A DNA stretch of 64,000 nucleotides from Pseudomonadota bacterium (GTDB taxonomy: Bacteria > Myxococcota_A > Polyangia > Polyangiales > Polyangiaceae). A program made the position numbers and the translations under genes. Shown here piece after piece: positions 18,961 to 28,352 of the stretch (the first letter of the stretch is position 1; every line of letters starts with the position of its first letter). The stretch covers positions 1-64,000 of the forward strand of contig JAFAER010000097.1 of assembly GCA_023423895.1 (NCBI GenBank), read 5' to 3'. The notes below the pieces were generated by a model, which was given only the letters and a program-made list of their open reading frames with translations, searched no databases and was not told where the DNA came from.

Positions 18961-20607
18961 ATGAAGAAGCGTCGGGGACAGCCGGTGGAGTGGGTCGGCG
19001 GAAACATGATGATGCCGGCTGCGGCCGACGACCCGGAGATCTACGAGACGTTCTTCTGGCTCGACGCGCATGGTGATCTGCTCGGCACGGCCACGTATGT
19101 CGCGCGCGACATGCCCGATCGTCTCGCAGACTCGTATGTCGCGACGACGGAGTCTCCAGAGGTCGGTGAGCCCCACGTCCCGGCACGCATCCGCGTGGCG
19201 TCGGAGGCACACGCCGCGGCGCTTCGTGAGGCGGTCGGCCCCGAGACGGAAGTGGTCTGCGCGCCGACCCCCGAGATCGAGCCCGTTCGCATCTCGCTCG
19301 CCGCGTATCTCGACAAGGTCGGGAGTCAATCGGAGGAGGAGGAGAGCTATCTCTCGTCGGGCGTCGACGCCGCGACCGTCGCAAGCTTGTTCCGCGCCGC
19401 GGCGGCGCTCTACGTCGTCGCGCCGTGGCGGACGCTGCCGAACGACGAGGCGATCGCCGCAGTGTCGATCCGAGCGCTCGGCGTCCGGAACGGCACGCTC
19501 GTGGTGTTCGGGAGGGAGGGCGGATGCCCTGGCATCCAGGTGTTTCCCGACCAGGCCGGCGCGGAGGAGTACCGCCGCTTGACCGTCGAGCCGGTGGACC
19601 CCGAAGAGGGCGACGGGCCGATCCCGCCCCACATCGGCCTCGAGCTCACGCGCGGCGCCGATCTCGATCCGGGGCAGCGCAAAGAGATCTCGAAGCACGG
19701 CTGGAAGGTCGCTGGGCCCGTCGCGTATCCGGAGATCAGCGCGTTCGACGAAGACGGCATGTTGCGTCGAGCCACGGGCCGCGAGCATGCGGTGCTCGAA
19801 GCCGTCGCGACGGCGCTGGTCGAGGTCGTCGAGAAACATCCCGCCGTCGCGCGCGCCATCGCGGACGGCAAGCCGTTCGAGCACAGCGTCGACGTCGAGA
19901 CATCCCGCGGAAAGGTCACCGTCGCGCTGTCGGATCTCGACGCGGTCGAAGAGGACGACGCGGACCGCGAGGAGGAGGCGAGGGCCGAGGACGAGCGCAT
20001 CCTCGACCGGTTCGAGGCTTCCCCCGAATACGCTCGCATCCAGGCGCCGAATGATTGGGCGGCGCTGATGCTCGAGCACACGCACAACACATTCGGCGTC
20101 GGCGTCACCGACCTCACGCCCATGATCGTCGAGGAGACCGTCTTCGAGTCGTTCCCCGAGAAGGTGGCATGTCCGCCGGAGGTCGCTCGTTCGATCGTCG
20201 ACGAGATGCGCGCCTTCTTCGCGTTCCTCGAGCGAGAGGGACACTGCCCCGACGCGGCGAGCTGCGGGCGCCTCTTCGACGAAAAGGCCGAACGCACGCT
20301 CGAGGAGAGGCTCTCCGACCCGCGCAACTTCGGAATGACGAAGACGATGATGATCGCGGGAATCGAGGCGGGCTACGACCTCTCCACGGAGGAAGGCATG
20401 GCCGCCTGGCTGGGGAAGGCGAACGACATGCTCCTCGGCGACGGACCTGCGTCCGCGTCGGCGTCGTCCAAGTCGAGCCCGTCGAGGCCGTCGTCCAAGT
20501 CGAGCCCGTCGAGCGCGTCGGCTCGGCGGCCCCCGAGCGACCCGGCGAAGAAGGCGAAGCGGAAGAAGCAGAAGGCGTCGCGCGCGAGCCGGAAGAAGAG
20601 CCGCTGA
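18961..20607 (+). CDS. Uncharacterised protein with Lys/Ser-rich tail
   Basis: A 548-residue soluble protein with no signal peptide or membrane segment. I do not recognise the family. The body looks like two alpha/beta domains (about 30-120 and 150-310), a strongly acidic stretch (DLDAVEEDDADREEEA, about 320-340), and a helical C-terminal domain (about 350-500) with an FGMTKTMMIAG block. The last ~55 residues are a low-complexity Ser/Pro/Lys tail in which SSKSSPS is repeated at both protein and DNA level, followed by KKAKRKKQKASRASRKKSR, which could bind nucleic acid. ATG 18961 has no strong ribosome binding site. It lies 88 bp before the ABC transporter operon, whose function may be unrelated. 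Confidence 0.7.
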   Translation: MKKRRGQPVEWVGGNMMMPAAADDPEIYETFFWLDAHGDLLGTATYVARDMPDRLADSYVATTESPEVGEPHVPARIRVASEAHAAALREAVGPETEVVCAPTPEIEPVRISLAAYLDKVGSQSEEEESYLSSGVDAATVASLFRAAAALYVVAPWRTLPNDEAIAAVSIRALGVRNGTLVVFGREGGCPGIQVFPDQAGAEEYRRLTVEPVDPEEGDGPIPPHIGLELTRGADLDPGQRKEISKHGWKVAGPVAYPEISAFDEDGMLRRATGREHAVLEAVATALVEVVEKHPAVARAIADGKPFEHSVDVETSRGKVTVALSDLDAVEEDDADREEEARAEDERILDRFEASPEYARIQAPNDWAALMLEHTHNTFGVGVTDLTPMIVEETVFESFPEKVACPPEVARSIVDEMRAFFAFLEREGHCPDAASCGRLFDEKAERTLEERLSDPRNFGMTKTMMIAGIEAGYDLSTEEGMAAWLGKANDMLLGDGPASASASSKSSPSRPSSKSSPSSASARRPPSDPAKKAKRKKQKASRASRKKSR

Positions 20608-20694
20608 CCGCGCTTACGCGGCGGGATTCGGCTTCCGGGCCGGGCGACGACCGGCCGTGTGAAATTTCTCGCCGGGCCGGGACGACGAGGGCAC

Positions 20695-21414
20695 ATGCCT
20701 TCCGTCGTCCAGCTCGAGTCCGTGGAGAAGACCTACCGCATGGGAGACGTCGACGTCCGCGCTCTCCGATCGGTGTCGCTCGATCTCGAACGCGGCGAAA
20801 TGGTCGCCATCATGGGCGCGAGCGGCTCGGGCAAGTCGACGACGCTGAACGTCATCGGCACGCTCGACCGACCCACGGACGGGACGTATCTGCTCGAGGG
20901 AGAGCCCGTCGAGTCGCTCGCCGAAGACGACCTCGCGGAGCTCAGGAACCGCAAGATCGGCTTCGTCTTCCAGTCCTTCCACCTCCTGCCTCGGCTGACG
21001 GCGGTGGACAACGTGGAGCTGCCGATGGTCTACGCCGGGTTGTCGCGTCGCGAGCGTCGCGACCGCGCCCGTGCGGCGCTCGCGCGCGTGGGCCTGTCCG
21101 AGCGGGAAGACCACCTGCCGAATCAGCTCTCCGGCGGGCAGCAGCAGCGCGTCGCGATCGCGCGCGCGATCGTCAACGACCCGGTGCTGCTCCTCGCCGA
21201 CGAGCCCACTGGTGCGCTCGACTCCGCGACGACGCGCCAGGTGATGGCGCTCTTCCAGATGCTGCACGAACAGGGCATCACGGTGATCCTCGTGACGCAC
21301 GATCCTGCCATCGGCGCGTTTGCCCAGCGGGTCATCACCTTCGCGGACGGCTCCGTGGTCTCCGACACGAAGAGCGACGTCGCCGAAATTTACGGACGAG
21401 CTCGGACGACATGA
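20695..21414 (+). CDS. ABC transporter ATPase, MacB/LolD type
   Basis: A 239-residue ATPase that powers a FtsX-type permease. Walker A GASGSGKS (41-48), Q-loop VFQSFHLLPR, signature LSGGQQQR (145-152), Walker B LLLADEPTGALD (D169, E170) and the switch His in VTHD are all intact. The opening VQLESVEKTYRMGDVDVRAL is typical of the MacB/LolD group. Such systems do not move substrate across the membrane in the classic way but transmit force to periplasmic events such as export, lipoprotein release or wall signalling. ATG 20695 follows GAGGG. First gene of a four-gene operon with an adaptor and two permeases. Confidence 0.92.
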   Translation: MPSVVQLESVEKTYRMGDVDVRALRSVSLDLERGEMVAIMGASGSGKSTTLNVIGTLDRPTDGTYLLEGEPVESLAEDDLAELRNRKIGFVFQSFHLLPRLTAVDNVELPMVYAGLSRRERRDRARAALARVGLSEREDHLPNQLSGGQQQRVAIARAIVNDPVLLLADEPTGALDSATTRQVMALFQMLHEQGITVILVTHDPAIGAFAQRVITFADGSVVSDTKSDVAEIYGRARTT

Positions 21415-21418
21415 GCGC

Positions 21419-22594
21419 ATGCCTCTCGACGCGTCCTCCGTGGCGCCGCTCCAGTCATCCATTCCGGCTGTTCACGTCCCGCGGGTCCCCCGCACTCCGC
21501 GGCCACGGCGACGCCGTCTCGTCTGGTCACTGGTCGTTGCGACCGTCGTCGGTGCCGTCTCCTACGGCGCGATCCGCAGTCGCGCGAAGCCGCCGCCCAT
21601 CGATCCTGCGTCCGTCATAACGGTCACGCGGAAGCCGATCGACGTGGAGATCCTCGAGACCGGCCGCGTCCTGCCGCGCGAGCGGGTGGAGCTGAAGTCG
21701 AGGGTCGCCGGGCAGGTGCAGGCGGTCCTCGTGCAGGAGGGCGCGAGCGTGAAGACGGGCGATGTGCTGCTCCTGCTCGATCCGATCGACTACCAGCGCG
21801 AGCTCGCACGCGCCGAGGCCGACGTCGCGCAAGCCGCTGCTGCTCTCGACTTCGCCCGCCTCGCTCGCACGCGGGCCGAACGTGGCGTCGGTCAGGGAAT
21901 TGCGCCGAAGACGGAGCTCGATCAGGCGCTGCACGAAGAGCGCACGCGCACGCTGGCCCTCCGCGCCGCGCACGTCGCACGCAGCGTGGCGCAGGACCGG
22001 CTGCGCTACACGCGGCTCGTCTCGCCGATCGACGGCATCGTCACGGCGCGCGGCATCGAACCCGGGGAGACCGTCGTTCCCGGCGTCCAGTCGACCTTCG
22101 ACGGCAAGTCTCTCCTGACGGTGGCGGATCTGCGGACGCTGCTGGTCAGGGTGAACCTCAATCAGATCGACGTCGCGAAGGTCGCCGTCGGGCGCAAAGC
22201 GACGCTGACGCTCGATGCCTTGCCTGGTCGGACCTATCGCGCCGAGATCACGAAGGTGGCGCCGGCTTCGGTGAAGCTTGCCGGCAAGGATCAGGAGGTC
22301 TTCCCGATCGAGGTCCAGCTCGAGGAGGCGGACGCCCTCGTCAAGCCGGGAATGACCGCAGACGTCCGGATCCACCTCGACGCCAAGCACGGCGCGCTCG
22401 CGGTGCCGCTCGAGGCGATCGTGAAGGAGTCCGGCCGATCGTACGTGCTCCGTGCCGACGCACCGAAGACGTCCAAGGTCGAGGTCTCTCTCGGGCTCCG
22501 GAACGATCGCGAAGTGGAGGTGACGGGGATCGAGGAAGGTGCGCGTGTGCTCCTCGGGCCGCCGTCCGCATCCGAGAACGAGACCAAGCTATGA
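21419..22594 (+). CDS. HlyD/MacA-type periplasmic adaptor
   Basis: A 391-residue membrane fusion protein with one N-terminal transmembrane segment (about residues 33-53). It then has a lipoyl-like half (VELKSRVAGQVQAVLVQEGASVKTGDVLLLLD), a helical hairpin (about 120-190), the second lipoyl half (RLVSPIDGIVTARGIEPGETV), a beta-barrel and a membrane-proximal domain. As in MacAB, it would link the inner-membrane ABC permease to an outer-membrane channel. It begins 5 nt after the ATPase gene and its TGA overlaps the start of the first permease by 4 nt. An outer-membrane TolC-like factor is not encoded here. Confidence 0.9.
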   Translation: MPLDASSVAPLQSSIPAVHVPRVPRTPRPRRRRLVWSLVVATVVGAVSYGAIRSRAKPPPIDPASVITVTRKPIDVEILETGRVLPRERVELKSRVAGQVQAVLVQEGASVKTGDVLLLLDPIDYQRELARAEADVAQAAAALDFARLARTRAERGVGQGIAPKTELDQALHEERTRTLALRAAHVARSVAQDRLRYTRLVSPIDGIVTARGIEPGETVVPGVQSTFDGKSLLTVADLRTLLVRVNLNQIDVAKVAVGRKATLTLDALPGRTYRAEITKVAPASVKLAGKDQEVFPIEVQLEEADALVKPGMTADVRIHLDAKHGALAVPLEAIVKESGRSYVLRADAPKTSKVEVSLGLRNDREVEVTGIEEGARVLLGPPSASENETKL

Positions 22595-23823
22595 GTCTCC
22601 TCGAGACGCTTCGGATGGCGCTCGGGGCGCTGTCGGCGAATCGCGGTCGTTCGGCGCTGACGGTGCTCAGCATCATGATTGGTGCCTTTGCGATCGTCTT
22701 CATGACGTCGCTCGCCGAGAGCGGGCTCATGACGATGAACCGCGGTGTCGAGGAGCTCGGCGGCGCGCGCATGATCCTCGTCTCCCAGAAGGCTCCAGAG
22801 CGAGGCGACGCCAAACAATCGGCCTACGCGCGCGGAATCTCGCTCACCGAGCGGAGCCGGATCTTCGACGACCTGCCTCACGTCACGAGCGTGTCGGTGT
22901 TCAGTCGGCTCGGTAAGAAGGAGGTGCTGGCCGAATCGGGCCTCCGCGCGACGACGAGCGTCCTCGCCGCCGATGCGCGCTTCCTCGAGACCTTCCGGAT
23001 GGCTGTCGGCCGCGGGCGAGCGTTCACGGAGGAGGAGAATCGAGGCCGCGCCGCGCTCTGCATCGTGGGGTACGACCTCGCGGCGAAGATCGGCCCCGGT
23101 CCGACCGAACCGCTCGGCCGATTCCTCAGCGTCGGTCCGCTCCGCTGCCGAGTCGCGGGCGTGCTCGCGAAGAGCGACCGGTTCGGGATCGGCTTCGGCT
23201 TCGACTGGAACGATCTCGTGATCGTCCCCAGCGAGACGATGAGCGAGCTCGAACCTCGGGTGCTCGAGCAAGCCACGGTGCTCGTCACGACCGACGCACC
23301 GACCTCGAACGAGCTCGTGAAGAGGCTCGTCAACGCTCGCCTCGTCGCTCGTCATCCCGGCGTCGACGACTTCACGCTGCTCGACTTCTCGGGGATCATG
23401 GCGCGCTTCACTGCCATCTTCGACGCCATGGAGCTCATCGTCGCGCTCCTCGCCGGCATTGCGCTCTTCGTCGGCGGCGTCGGCGTGATGAACATGATGC
23501 TCGTCGCGGTCTCCGAACGCGTGCGCGAGATCGGGATCCGCAAGGCCCTCGGAGCACCGCCGCGCGCGATCGGCGCGCAGTTCCTCGCGGAGTCGGTGCT
23601 CCTTGCGTCGATCGGTGGAGGAGTCGGGGTGGCGTCGGGCCTCGCCGTGGCGCTCGGGGCGTCGGCGCTGATCGCGCGTGCGGTCACGTCGTGGCAGACG
23701 TCGCTCGCGCCGCGGTCGGGCATGAGCGCCTTCGCCGTCTCGATGGCGATTGGCGTCGGCTTCGGGTGGCTTCCGGCGCGCAGAGCCGCCGCGCTCGACC
23801 CGATCGAGGCGATGCGCCGATGA
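22591..23823 (+). CDS. FtsX/MacB-type ABC permease (first)
   Basis: A 410-residue permease with the four-helix FtsX plan: TM1 near residues 22-42 (ALTVLSIMIGAFAIVFMTSL), a large periplasmic domain (about 45-270), then three TM helices in the C-terminal FtsX domain. The conserved segment GVMNMMLVAVSERVREIGIRKALGA (an FtsX signature) is intact and ends the coupling helix. It should pair with the second permease encoded just downstream. The overlap of start and stop codons (4 nt on each side) indicates tight co-translation. Confidence 0.9.
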   Translation: MSLLETLRMALGALSANRGRSALTVLSIMIGAFAIVFMTSLAESGLMTMNRGVEELGGARMILVSQKAPERGDAKQSAYARGISLTERSRIFDDLPHVTSVSVFSRLGKKEVLAESGLRATTSVLAADARFLETFRMAVGRGRAFTEEENRGRAALCIVGYDLAAKIGPGPTEPLGRFLSVGPLRCRVAGVLAKSDRFGIGFGFDWNDLVIVPSETMSELEPRVLEQATVLVTTDAPTSNELVKRLVNARLVARHPGVDDFTLLDFSGIMARFTAIFDAMELIVALLAGIALFVGGVGVMNMMLVAVSERVREIGIRKALGAPPRAIGAQFLAESVLLASIGGGVGVASGLAVALGASALIARAVTSWQTSLAPRSGMSAFAVSMAIGVGFGWLPARRAAALDPIEAMRR

Positions 23824-25076
23824 GCCCCGTCGATCTCCTCCGCGCGCTCGGCGGTGCGTTCGCGCACCGGCTCCGTGCCTCGCTGACCGTCCTCGGGATC
23901 GTCATCGGGACCGGGTCGATCGTGCTCCTGGCGAGCTTGCTCGACGGGGGTGAGGCTTTCCTCGTCCACGCGAGCCAGGAGGTGTCCGACGAGGACATCA
24001 TCGAGGCCCACCAGGACGAGCCGCCGCCCACGCAGCGCGACCGCACGACGCGCCCGCTCTCGCGCGCCGATGCCGCTGGGGTGCAGGGCTCTCCCGCGCT
24101 CTCCGGAGCGATGGTCGAGCCGGAGAGCTCGCGCGATACGTACGCGTACCTGGAGGGGCGCAAGAAGCGCGTCGCGATCGTCAGCGCGCGAGCATCGACG
24201 TTGACGTTGTATCGGCTCCGCATCGCGCGGGGCCGTGCGCTCGATGCGGACGACCGTGCCGCCGGCCGCCGGGTGTGCGTCGTCGGGCACGAGGTCTACG
24301 ACGACCTCGTTCGGACGCGCGGGCCGCTCGAGGGGTTGCGGCTCGAGATCGACGGTCGACTGTTCGCCGTCGTCGGCGTGCTCGAGAAGAAGCCGATGCT
24401 CGGAGCGACCAACTCCACCTACCTCTGGGATCGCAAGGTGCTCATCCCCGAGACGACGTACGACGCGCTCTACGCGCCGTCACACGAGGTGAGCCGCATC
24501 TACGTCCGGATCCCGGAGGCACGCGTCGACGAAGGGGGAGGGGCCCAGCGTGCGGAGCGGCGGCGAGAGGCGCGTGCGATGCTTCGCGGACTCTTGCTGC
24601 GGCGGCATCACGGCGTGCTGAACTTCGCGCTCGCCAAGGACGACCGCGATGGCATGGAGCGGCTCGTCTTGACCGTCATCCACGTGCTGATGCTCGGGAC
24701 GGGGCTGCTCGCCCTGCTCGCTTCGGGCATCAACATCATGAACGTGATGCTCGTGACCGTCTCCGAGCGCCGCCGCGAGATCGGCCTCCGCCGAGCCGTG
24801 GGCGCAACGGCGCGGAGCATTCTCGTGCAGTTCCTGCTCGAGGCGCTCGGGCTCGCAGGGGCCGGCGCCGGGCTCGGGCTCGGGGCCGGTATGCTCCTCG
24901 CGTGGGCGACCGCGCTCGTCGCACGCGCCGCTCTCGGCACGTGGGAGCTCACGGTACCGGCGTGGTCGCTCGCGCTCGGCGCTGGGCTTGCGCTGGCGAC
25001 CGGCCTGGCGTTCGGCATCGTCCCCGCGTACCGCGCCTCGAAGGTCTCGCCGATCGACGCCCTTCGATCGGATTGA
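23820..25076 (+). CDS. FtsX/MacB-type ABC permease (second)
   Basis: A 418-residue permease of the same fold as its upstream neighbour: TM1 in ASLTVLGIVIGTGSIVLLASL, a periplasmic domain (about 45-285), and FtsX TM helices with NIMNVMLVTVSERRREIGLRRAVGA. The periplasmic domain differs markedly from the first permease, so the working unit is probably a heterodimer. ATG 23820 overlaps the previous stop by 4 nt. Last gene of the operon; substrate unknown. Confidence 0.9.
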   Translation: MSPVDLLRALGGAFAHRLRASLTVLGIVIGTGSIVLLASLLDGGEAFLVHASQEVSDEDIIEAHQDEPPPTQRDRTTRPLSRADAAGVQGSPALSGAMVEPESSRDTYAYLEGRKKRVAIVSARASTLTLYRLRIARGRALDADDRAAGRRVCVVGHEVYDDLVRTRGPLEGLRLEIDGRLFAVVGVLEKKPMLGATNSTYLWDRKVLIPETTYDALYAPSHEVSRIYVRIPEARVDEGGGAQRAERRREARAMLRGLLLRRHHGVLNFALAKDDRDGMERLVLTVIHVLMLGTGLLALLASGINIMNVMLVTVSERRREIGLRRAVGATARSILVQFLLEALGLAGAGAGLGLGAGMLLAWATALVARAALGTWELTVPAWSLALGAGLALATGLAFGIVPAYRASKVSPIDALRSD

Positions 25077-25347
25077 GCTGCGGCGCGCTCCCGTCGATCG
25101 CCTGAGCTGCACGCGAAGGCGAAGCCGCTCGCGTCAGGGCTGGGCTCGCCGCTGCGCCACTCTGGCGTGTCGTGCCCCGCCGGCGACGGACGCGCTGCGG
25201 AGGAACGCTTGGACGATCCCGCGCGATTCGCCGTGCGTCGCATGGGCACGCGTCTCGCACCCAAGCGCGCTCGAGCAGTTTCGAATTCCAAGCTGGACCT
25301 GCGCGCTTCCTCGTCTTCGGCCGCGCGCTTCGTCAACGAGGTACCTC

Positions 25348-25863
25348 ATGGGTGAGAGCAAGAAAGACCATCTCAAAGATCTTCTCGAGTCCTTCGACAC
25401 GGCGATGCTGATCACGCACCACGACGACCGCGAGCATGCTCGGCCGATGGCGATTGCGGGCGTCGACGATGCGAACACCCTCTGGTTCGTCACGTCGCAG
25501 GATGCGCCGAAGTCCGACGAGATCCGGACCGACGCGCGGGCGTCGGTGACGCTCCAATCGAAGACGCAGTACGTCGCCCTGAGCGGCTACGCGAGCCTGG
25601 TCGACGACCGAAAGAAGATCCACGAGCTCTGGAAGCCGACCTGGAAGTCCTGGTTTCCCAACGGCAAGGATGACCCGAAGCTCGTCCTCATTCGCGTCAC
25701 CGTGACGGACGCCGAGTTCTGGGACAACGCAGGCACCAAGGGGATCCGCTATGCGTTCGCGGCGGCGAAGGCGCTCGTGACCGGCGACCAGCCCGCGCCC
25801 GTGTCTTCGCAGCAGCACGGCCGAGTGAAGACCGACATCGGTGAGCCGCTCTCGCGGCACTGA
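25348..25863 (+). CDS. General stress protein 26-like flavin-binding protein
   Basis: A 171-residue split-barrel protein of the pyridoxamine 5'-phosphate oxidase-like family (general stress protein type). The N-terminal helix LKDLLESFDTAMLITHHDD, then RPMAIAGVDDANTLWFVTS and the VTLQSKTQYVALSG strand-turn block, are characteristic; members bind FMN, FAD or F420, and many have no known reaction. The position of WKSWFPNGKDDPKLVLIRVTV near residue 100 also fits. ATG 25348 follows GAGG with good spacing. Stand-alone gene; likely a stress protein. Confidence 0.82.
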   Translation: MGESKKDHLKDLLESFDTAMLITHHDDREHARPMAIAGVDDANTLWFVTSQDAPKSDEIRTDARASVTLQSKTQYVALSGYASLVDDRKKIHELWKPTWKSWFPNGKDDPKLVLIRVTVTDAEFWDNAGTKGIRYAFAAAKALVTGDQPAPVSSQQHGRVKTDIGEPLSRH

Positions 25864-26003
25864 AGCGCGCGCGGTTGACAGTTCGAGCGTCGTCGCCGAG
25901 CCCGCTGCCATTCTGGCGCGGCACACCCGGACGACGCATCGCCATCTCCGCGGATTCGAGTGGATCGGGCCGAGGTACATGCGTTGCAGCTCGAGCGCGC
26001 CAG

Positions 26004-27440
26004 ATGAGCACGCCGACGCACGTTCCGAGGCCCGACGAGGTCGACCCCCATGCCGATGATTCCTTCTGGCAGCGACTGATCCACCGCTGGTTCGTCCAGT
26101 ACAACCCGCTGTACTTGCTGAGCGCGTCGCTCGTCCTCGGTGGGATGATCCTCCTTTCTCGAGGCCTCGCGAGCGCCGGGAGCGACTACGGCGAGCTCGC
26201 CGTCGCCGGCATCGCCGAGGTGTACGCGTTGACGCTGATCGGGGGCGCGGCGCTGCTGACGCGCCTCGGATACCAACGCCCGGCGGTGATGCTCGCGCTC
26301 CTGACCATCCTGTATCAGTGCGATCTCACCCTTCACACCGAGACGTGCGCTCATCTCGGGACGGTCGGGCTCTGGGCAGCCGTCGTCTGGGCAGGCCTCT
26401 TCGTCGGCAAGGTCCGCGCGCTCGCGTGGGCGATGAAGGTGCGCGTCGCGAGGCGGGCGCTCGCAACGGCCGCGGCCGGCGCAGCGGGGCTGGCGCTCTT
26501 GCCGTTCGTCTCGCGCCGCCTCGACGCGCGTGCGGCAACGGCGCTGGTGGTGCTGTGGCTCGCCGGGCTCGTGTTGCTCCATGCGAGAGGCGCGGTCCGG
26601 AGTCTGGCGGTTCTCGACTCGTGGGGGGACACCGTGCTTCGACGTGTCGTCCGAGCATCGTGGCTCCTCACGGCATTCTTGTTCTCGCTCCACGTCCTGT
26701 TCTGGACGGCGCACCATCGAATCGATCTCGCGACCGTCCTCTGCGCGGTGCCGCTGCTCGCCGTGCGCTGGATCCGCACCGAGTCGCGCGTGTGGCCGGT
26801 GCTCGGACTCTCGCTGCTCTTCTTTGCGCTGAAGCTGCCGGCGAGCTTCTCCGTCGCGGCCCTGGTGGCGGCAATGATCCTCGCATCACGCGCGGTGGCC
26901 GCCGCGCGGTCGCCCGAGCCGAGGTCACCGTCCAACGAACGCAACGAGCGCAACGAGCGCGCATGGCGTGAAACGGTCGGGCCGTATCGAGCTCCCGGCG
27001 GCGCCGACGACCGCTTGCAGTCCGCAACACCTCACGCCGCGATCCATTCGAGCTTCGTCTACCCGGGCGGGCGCGCGGCGATGCTGCGCCTCGCGACGGG
27101 CGCCGCATGCGCGCTCTACCTGTCGATCTGGACGAGCACGTGGACAGGCGGCGGATGGCCGGCCCACGTGATCGCGCTCGACGTGGTCTTTGCGCTCGCC
27201 GGAGTCGCTGCGCTCTGGAAGCTGAATGCGAGGCTCGTCCTCGGACCCCTCCTCGCCGTGTCCGTGCATCTCGTCGCGCGTGCGGGCGTCATCCCGACGC
27301 CGCGCACGCTGCTCGAGTGGGGGGGCGCATCCGTGGGGCTCGGCTTCGTACTGCTCCTCGCGTCGCTCGCGACGAGCTACTGGCTGGGCGCGTCTCGTCG
27401 GTCTGCGGCGCGCGCGTCACGAAGGGCTCGTGAACCGTGA
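26004..27440 (+). CDS. Multi-pass membrane protein of unknown function
   Basis: A 478-residue integral membrane protein with a short cytoplasmic N-terminus (to about residue 35) and about 11-12 hydrophobic segments. A hydrophilic loop (about 300-350) carries the repeat NERNERNERAW encoded by a tandem GCAACGAGC-like sequence. No transporter or enzyme family was recognised. ATG 26004 begins MSTPTHVPRPDEVD, an ordinary cytoplasmic N-terminus; upstream in-frame sequence is basic and unconserved. The gene converges with the GAF-HisKA gene, leaving 21 bp between stop codons. Confidence 0.75.
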   Translation: MSTPTHVPRPDEVDPHADDSFWQRLIHRWFVQYNPLYLLSASLVLGGMILLSRGLASAGSDYGELAVAGIAEVYALTLIGGAALLTRLGYQRPAVMLALLTILYQCDLTLHTETCAHLGTVGLWAAVVWAGLFVGKVRALAWAMKVRVARRALATAAAGAAGLALLPFVSRRLDARAATALVVLWLAGLVLLHARGAVRSLAVLDSWGDTVLRRVVRASWLLTAFLFSLHVLFWTAHHRIDLATVLCAVPLLAVRWIRTESRVWPVLGLSLLFFALKLPASFSVAALVAAMILASRAVAAARSPEPRSPSNERNERNERAWRETVGPYRAPGGADDRLQSATPHAAIHSSFVYPGGRAAMLRLATGAACALYLSIWTSTWTGGGWPAHVIALDVVFALAGVAALWKLNARLVLGPLLAVSVHLVARAGVIPTPRTLLEWGGASVGLGFVLLLASLATSYWLGASRRSAARASRRAREP

Positions 27441-27461
27441 GACGCGCCGTTCTCGTGACGG

Positions 27462-28352
27462 TCAGTGATTGTTCGCCTTCGTCGAGGCGGCGAGATCGAG
27501 CATGCGCGTCCTGCCGGCGAGATAGTGCGTGCTCACGGGCTGAACGACGCTGCGGAGCTGGACGGTGACCTGCTGGATCTCGAACGCGGCTTCGAGCGCC
27601 GTCTGGAGGTCGTCCATCGAGTCGGCATCGTCCGGCGAGCATCGCTTCATCAGCCGGCTCAGGCGGAGCTGGAGGACGGTGAGCGGATTGTTGATCTCGT
27701 GGCTCACGGTGGCGGCAGCCTCGACGACCGTCTGGAGGCGTACCGCGCGAACGCGCTCTTCGTCGAGTGCCTCGGAGATGGCGAGCCGCTCTTCGAGCGC
27801 CCGCGCATGGGCCGCGAGCTGCTCGCGCTGCTCCTGGCGCTCGAACTCCAACACGAGCAGACGGGCGAGCACCGTGAGCGTCTCGAGGTGCGCCTGCGTC
27901 GTCTCGCGCAGGTTCTGGTCGGTCGCCGCCAGCGTTCCCCAGATGGTCCCGTCGCTGCGCTTCAGCGGAACGCCGATGTACGAACGTAGCCCGAGCTTCG
28001 CCCGCACTGACAAGTCACGGAATGCGGGATGATTGTCGAGATCGTATTCGCGAACCGGCGTCCCCGTGCGGACGACGTAATCGCACGGCATCTCGTCCGC
28101 GGGCACGACGAGGCCCGTCACGATCCCCACGCCCACTTCGTCGAGCGCTTGCACGACGGTCAGAGTGTTGTCGTCGAGGTCGACGCGCGTGACGACGCAG
28201 ATGCGGAGCCCGAGCAGGTCGCGGATGAGGCCCAGCACGGCGCGTGATGCATCCGTGGCATTGCTGAAGCCACGAGCGGCGACGGCCGAGAGCGCGCGAA
28301 CGGGATCCGATGAGACGAGTCTCGGAGCATCGAGCAAAGATGCCGACATCAT
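27462..28352 (-). CDS. GAF-HisKA sensor protein lacking an ATPase domain
   Basis: A 296-residue cytoplasmic protein. A GAF domain (about 30-175) carries the usual core (SYIGVPLKRSDGTIWGTLAATD). A coiled-coil (about 180-215) leads into a HisKA dimerisation helix with H-box ATVSHEINNPLTVLQLRL. The protein ends about 65 residues after the H-box, so the HATPase_c domain with its N, G1 and G2 boxes is missing, and no in-frame or out-of-frame remnant is seen downstream. It may be phosphorylated in trans, act as a phosphotransfer protein, or regulate a partner kinase. ATG 28352 is preceded by AGGGGGA at good spacing. Confidence 0.8.
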   Translation of the reverse strand: MMSASLLDAPRLVSSDPVRALSAVAARGFSNATDASRAVLGLIRDLLGLRICVVTRVDLDDNTLTVVQALDEVGVGIVTGLVVPADEMPCDYVVRTGTPVREYDLDNHPAFRDLSVRAKLGLRSYIGVPLKRSDGTIWGTLAATDQNLRETTQAHLETLTVLARLLVLEFERQEQREQLAAHARALEERLAISEALDEERVRAVRLQTVVEAAATVSHEINNPLTVLQLRLSRLMKRCSPDDADSMDDLQTALEAAFEIQQVTVQLRSVVQPVSTHYLAGRTRMLDLAASTKANNH

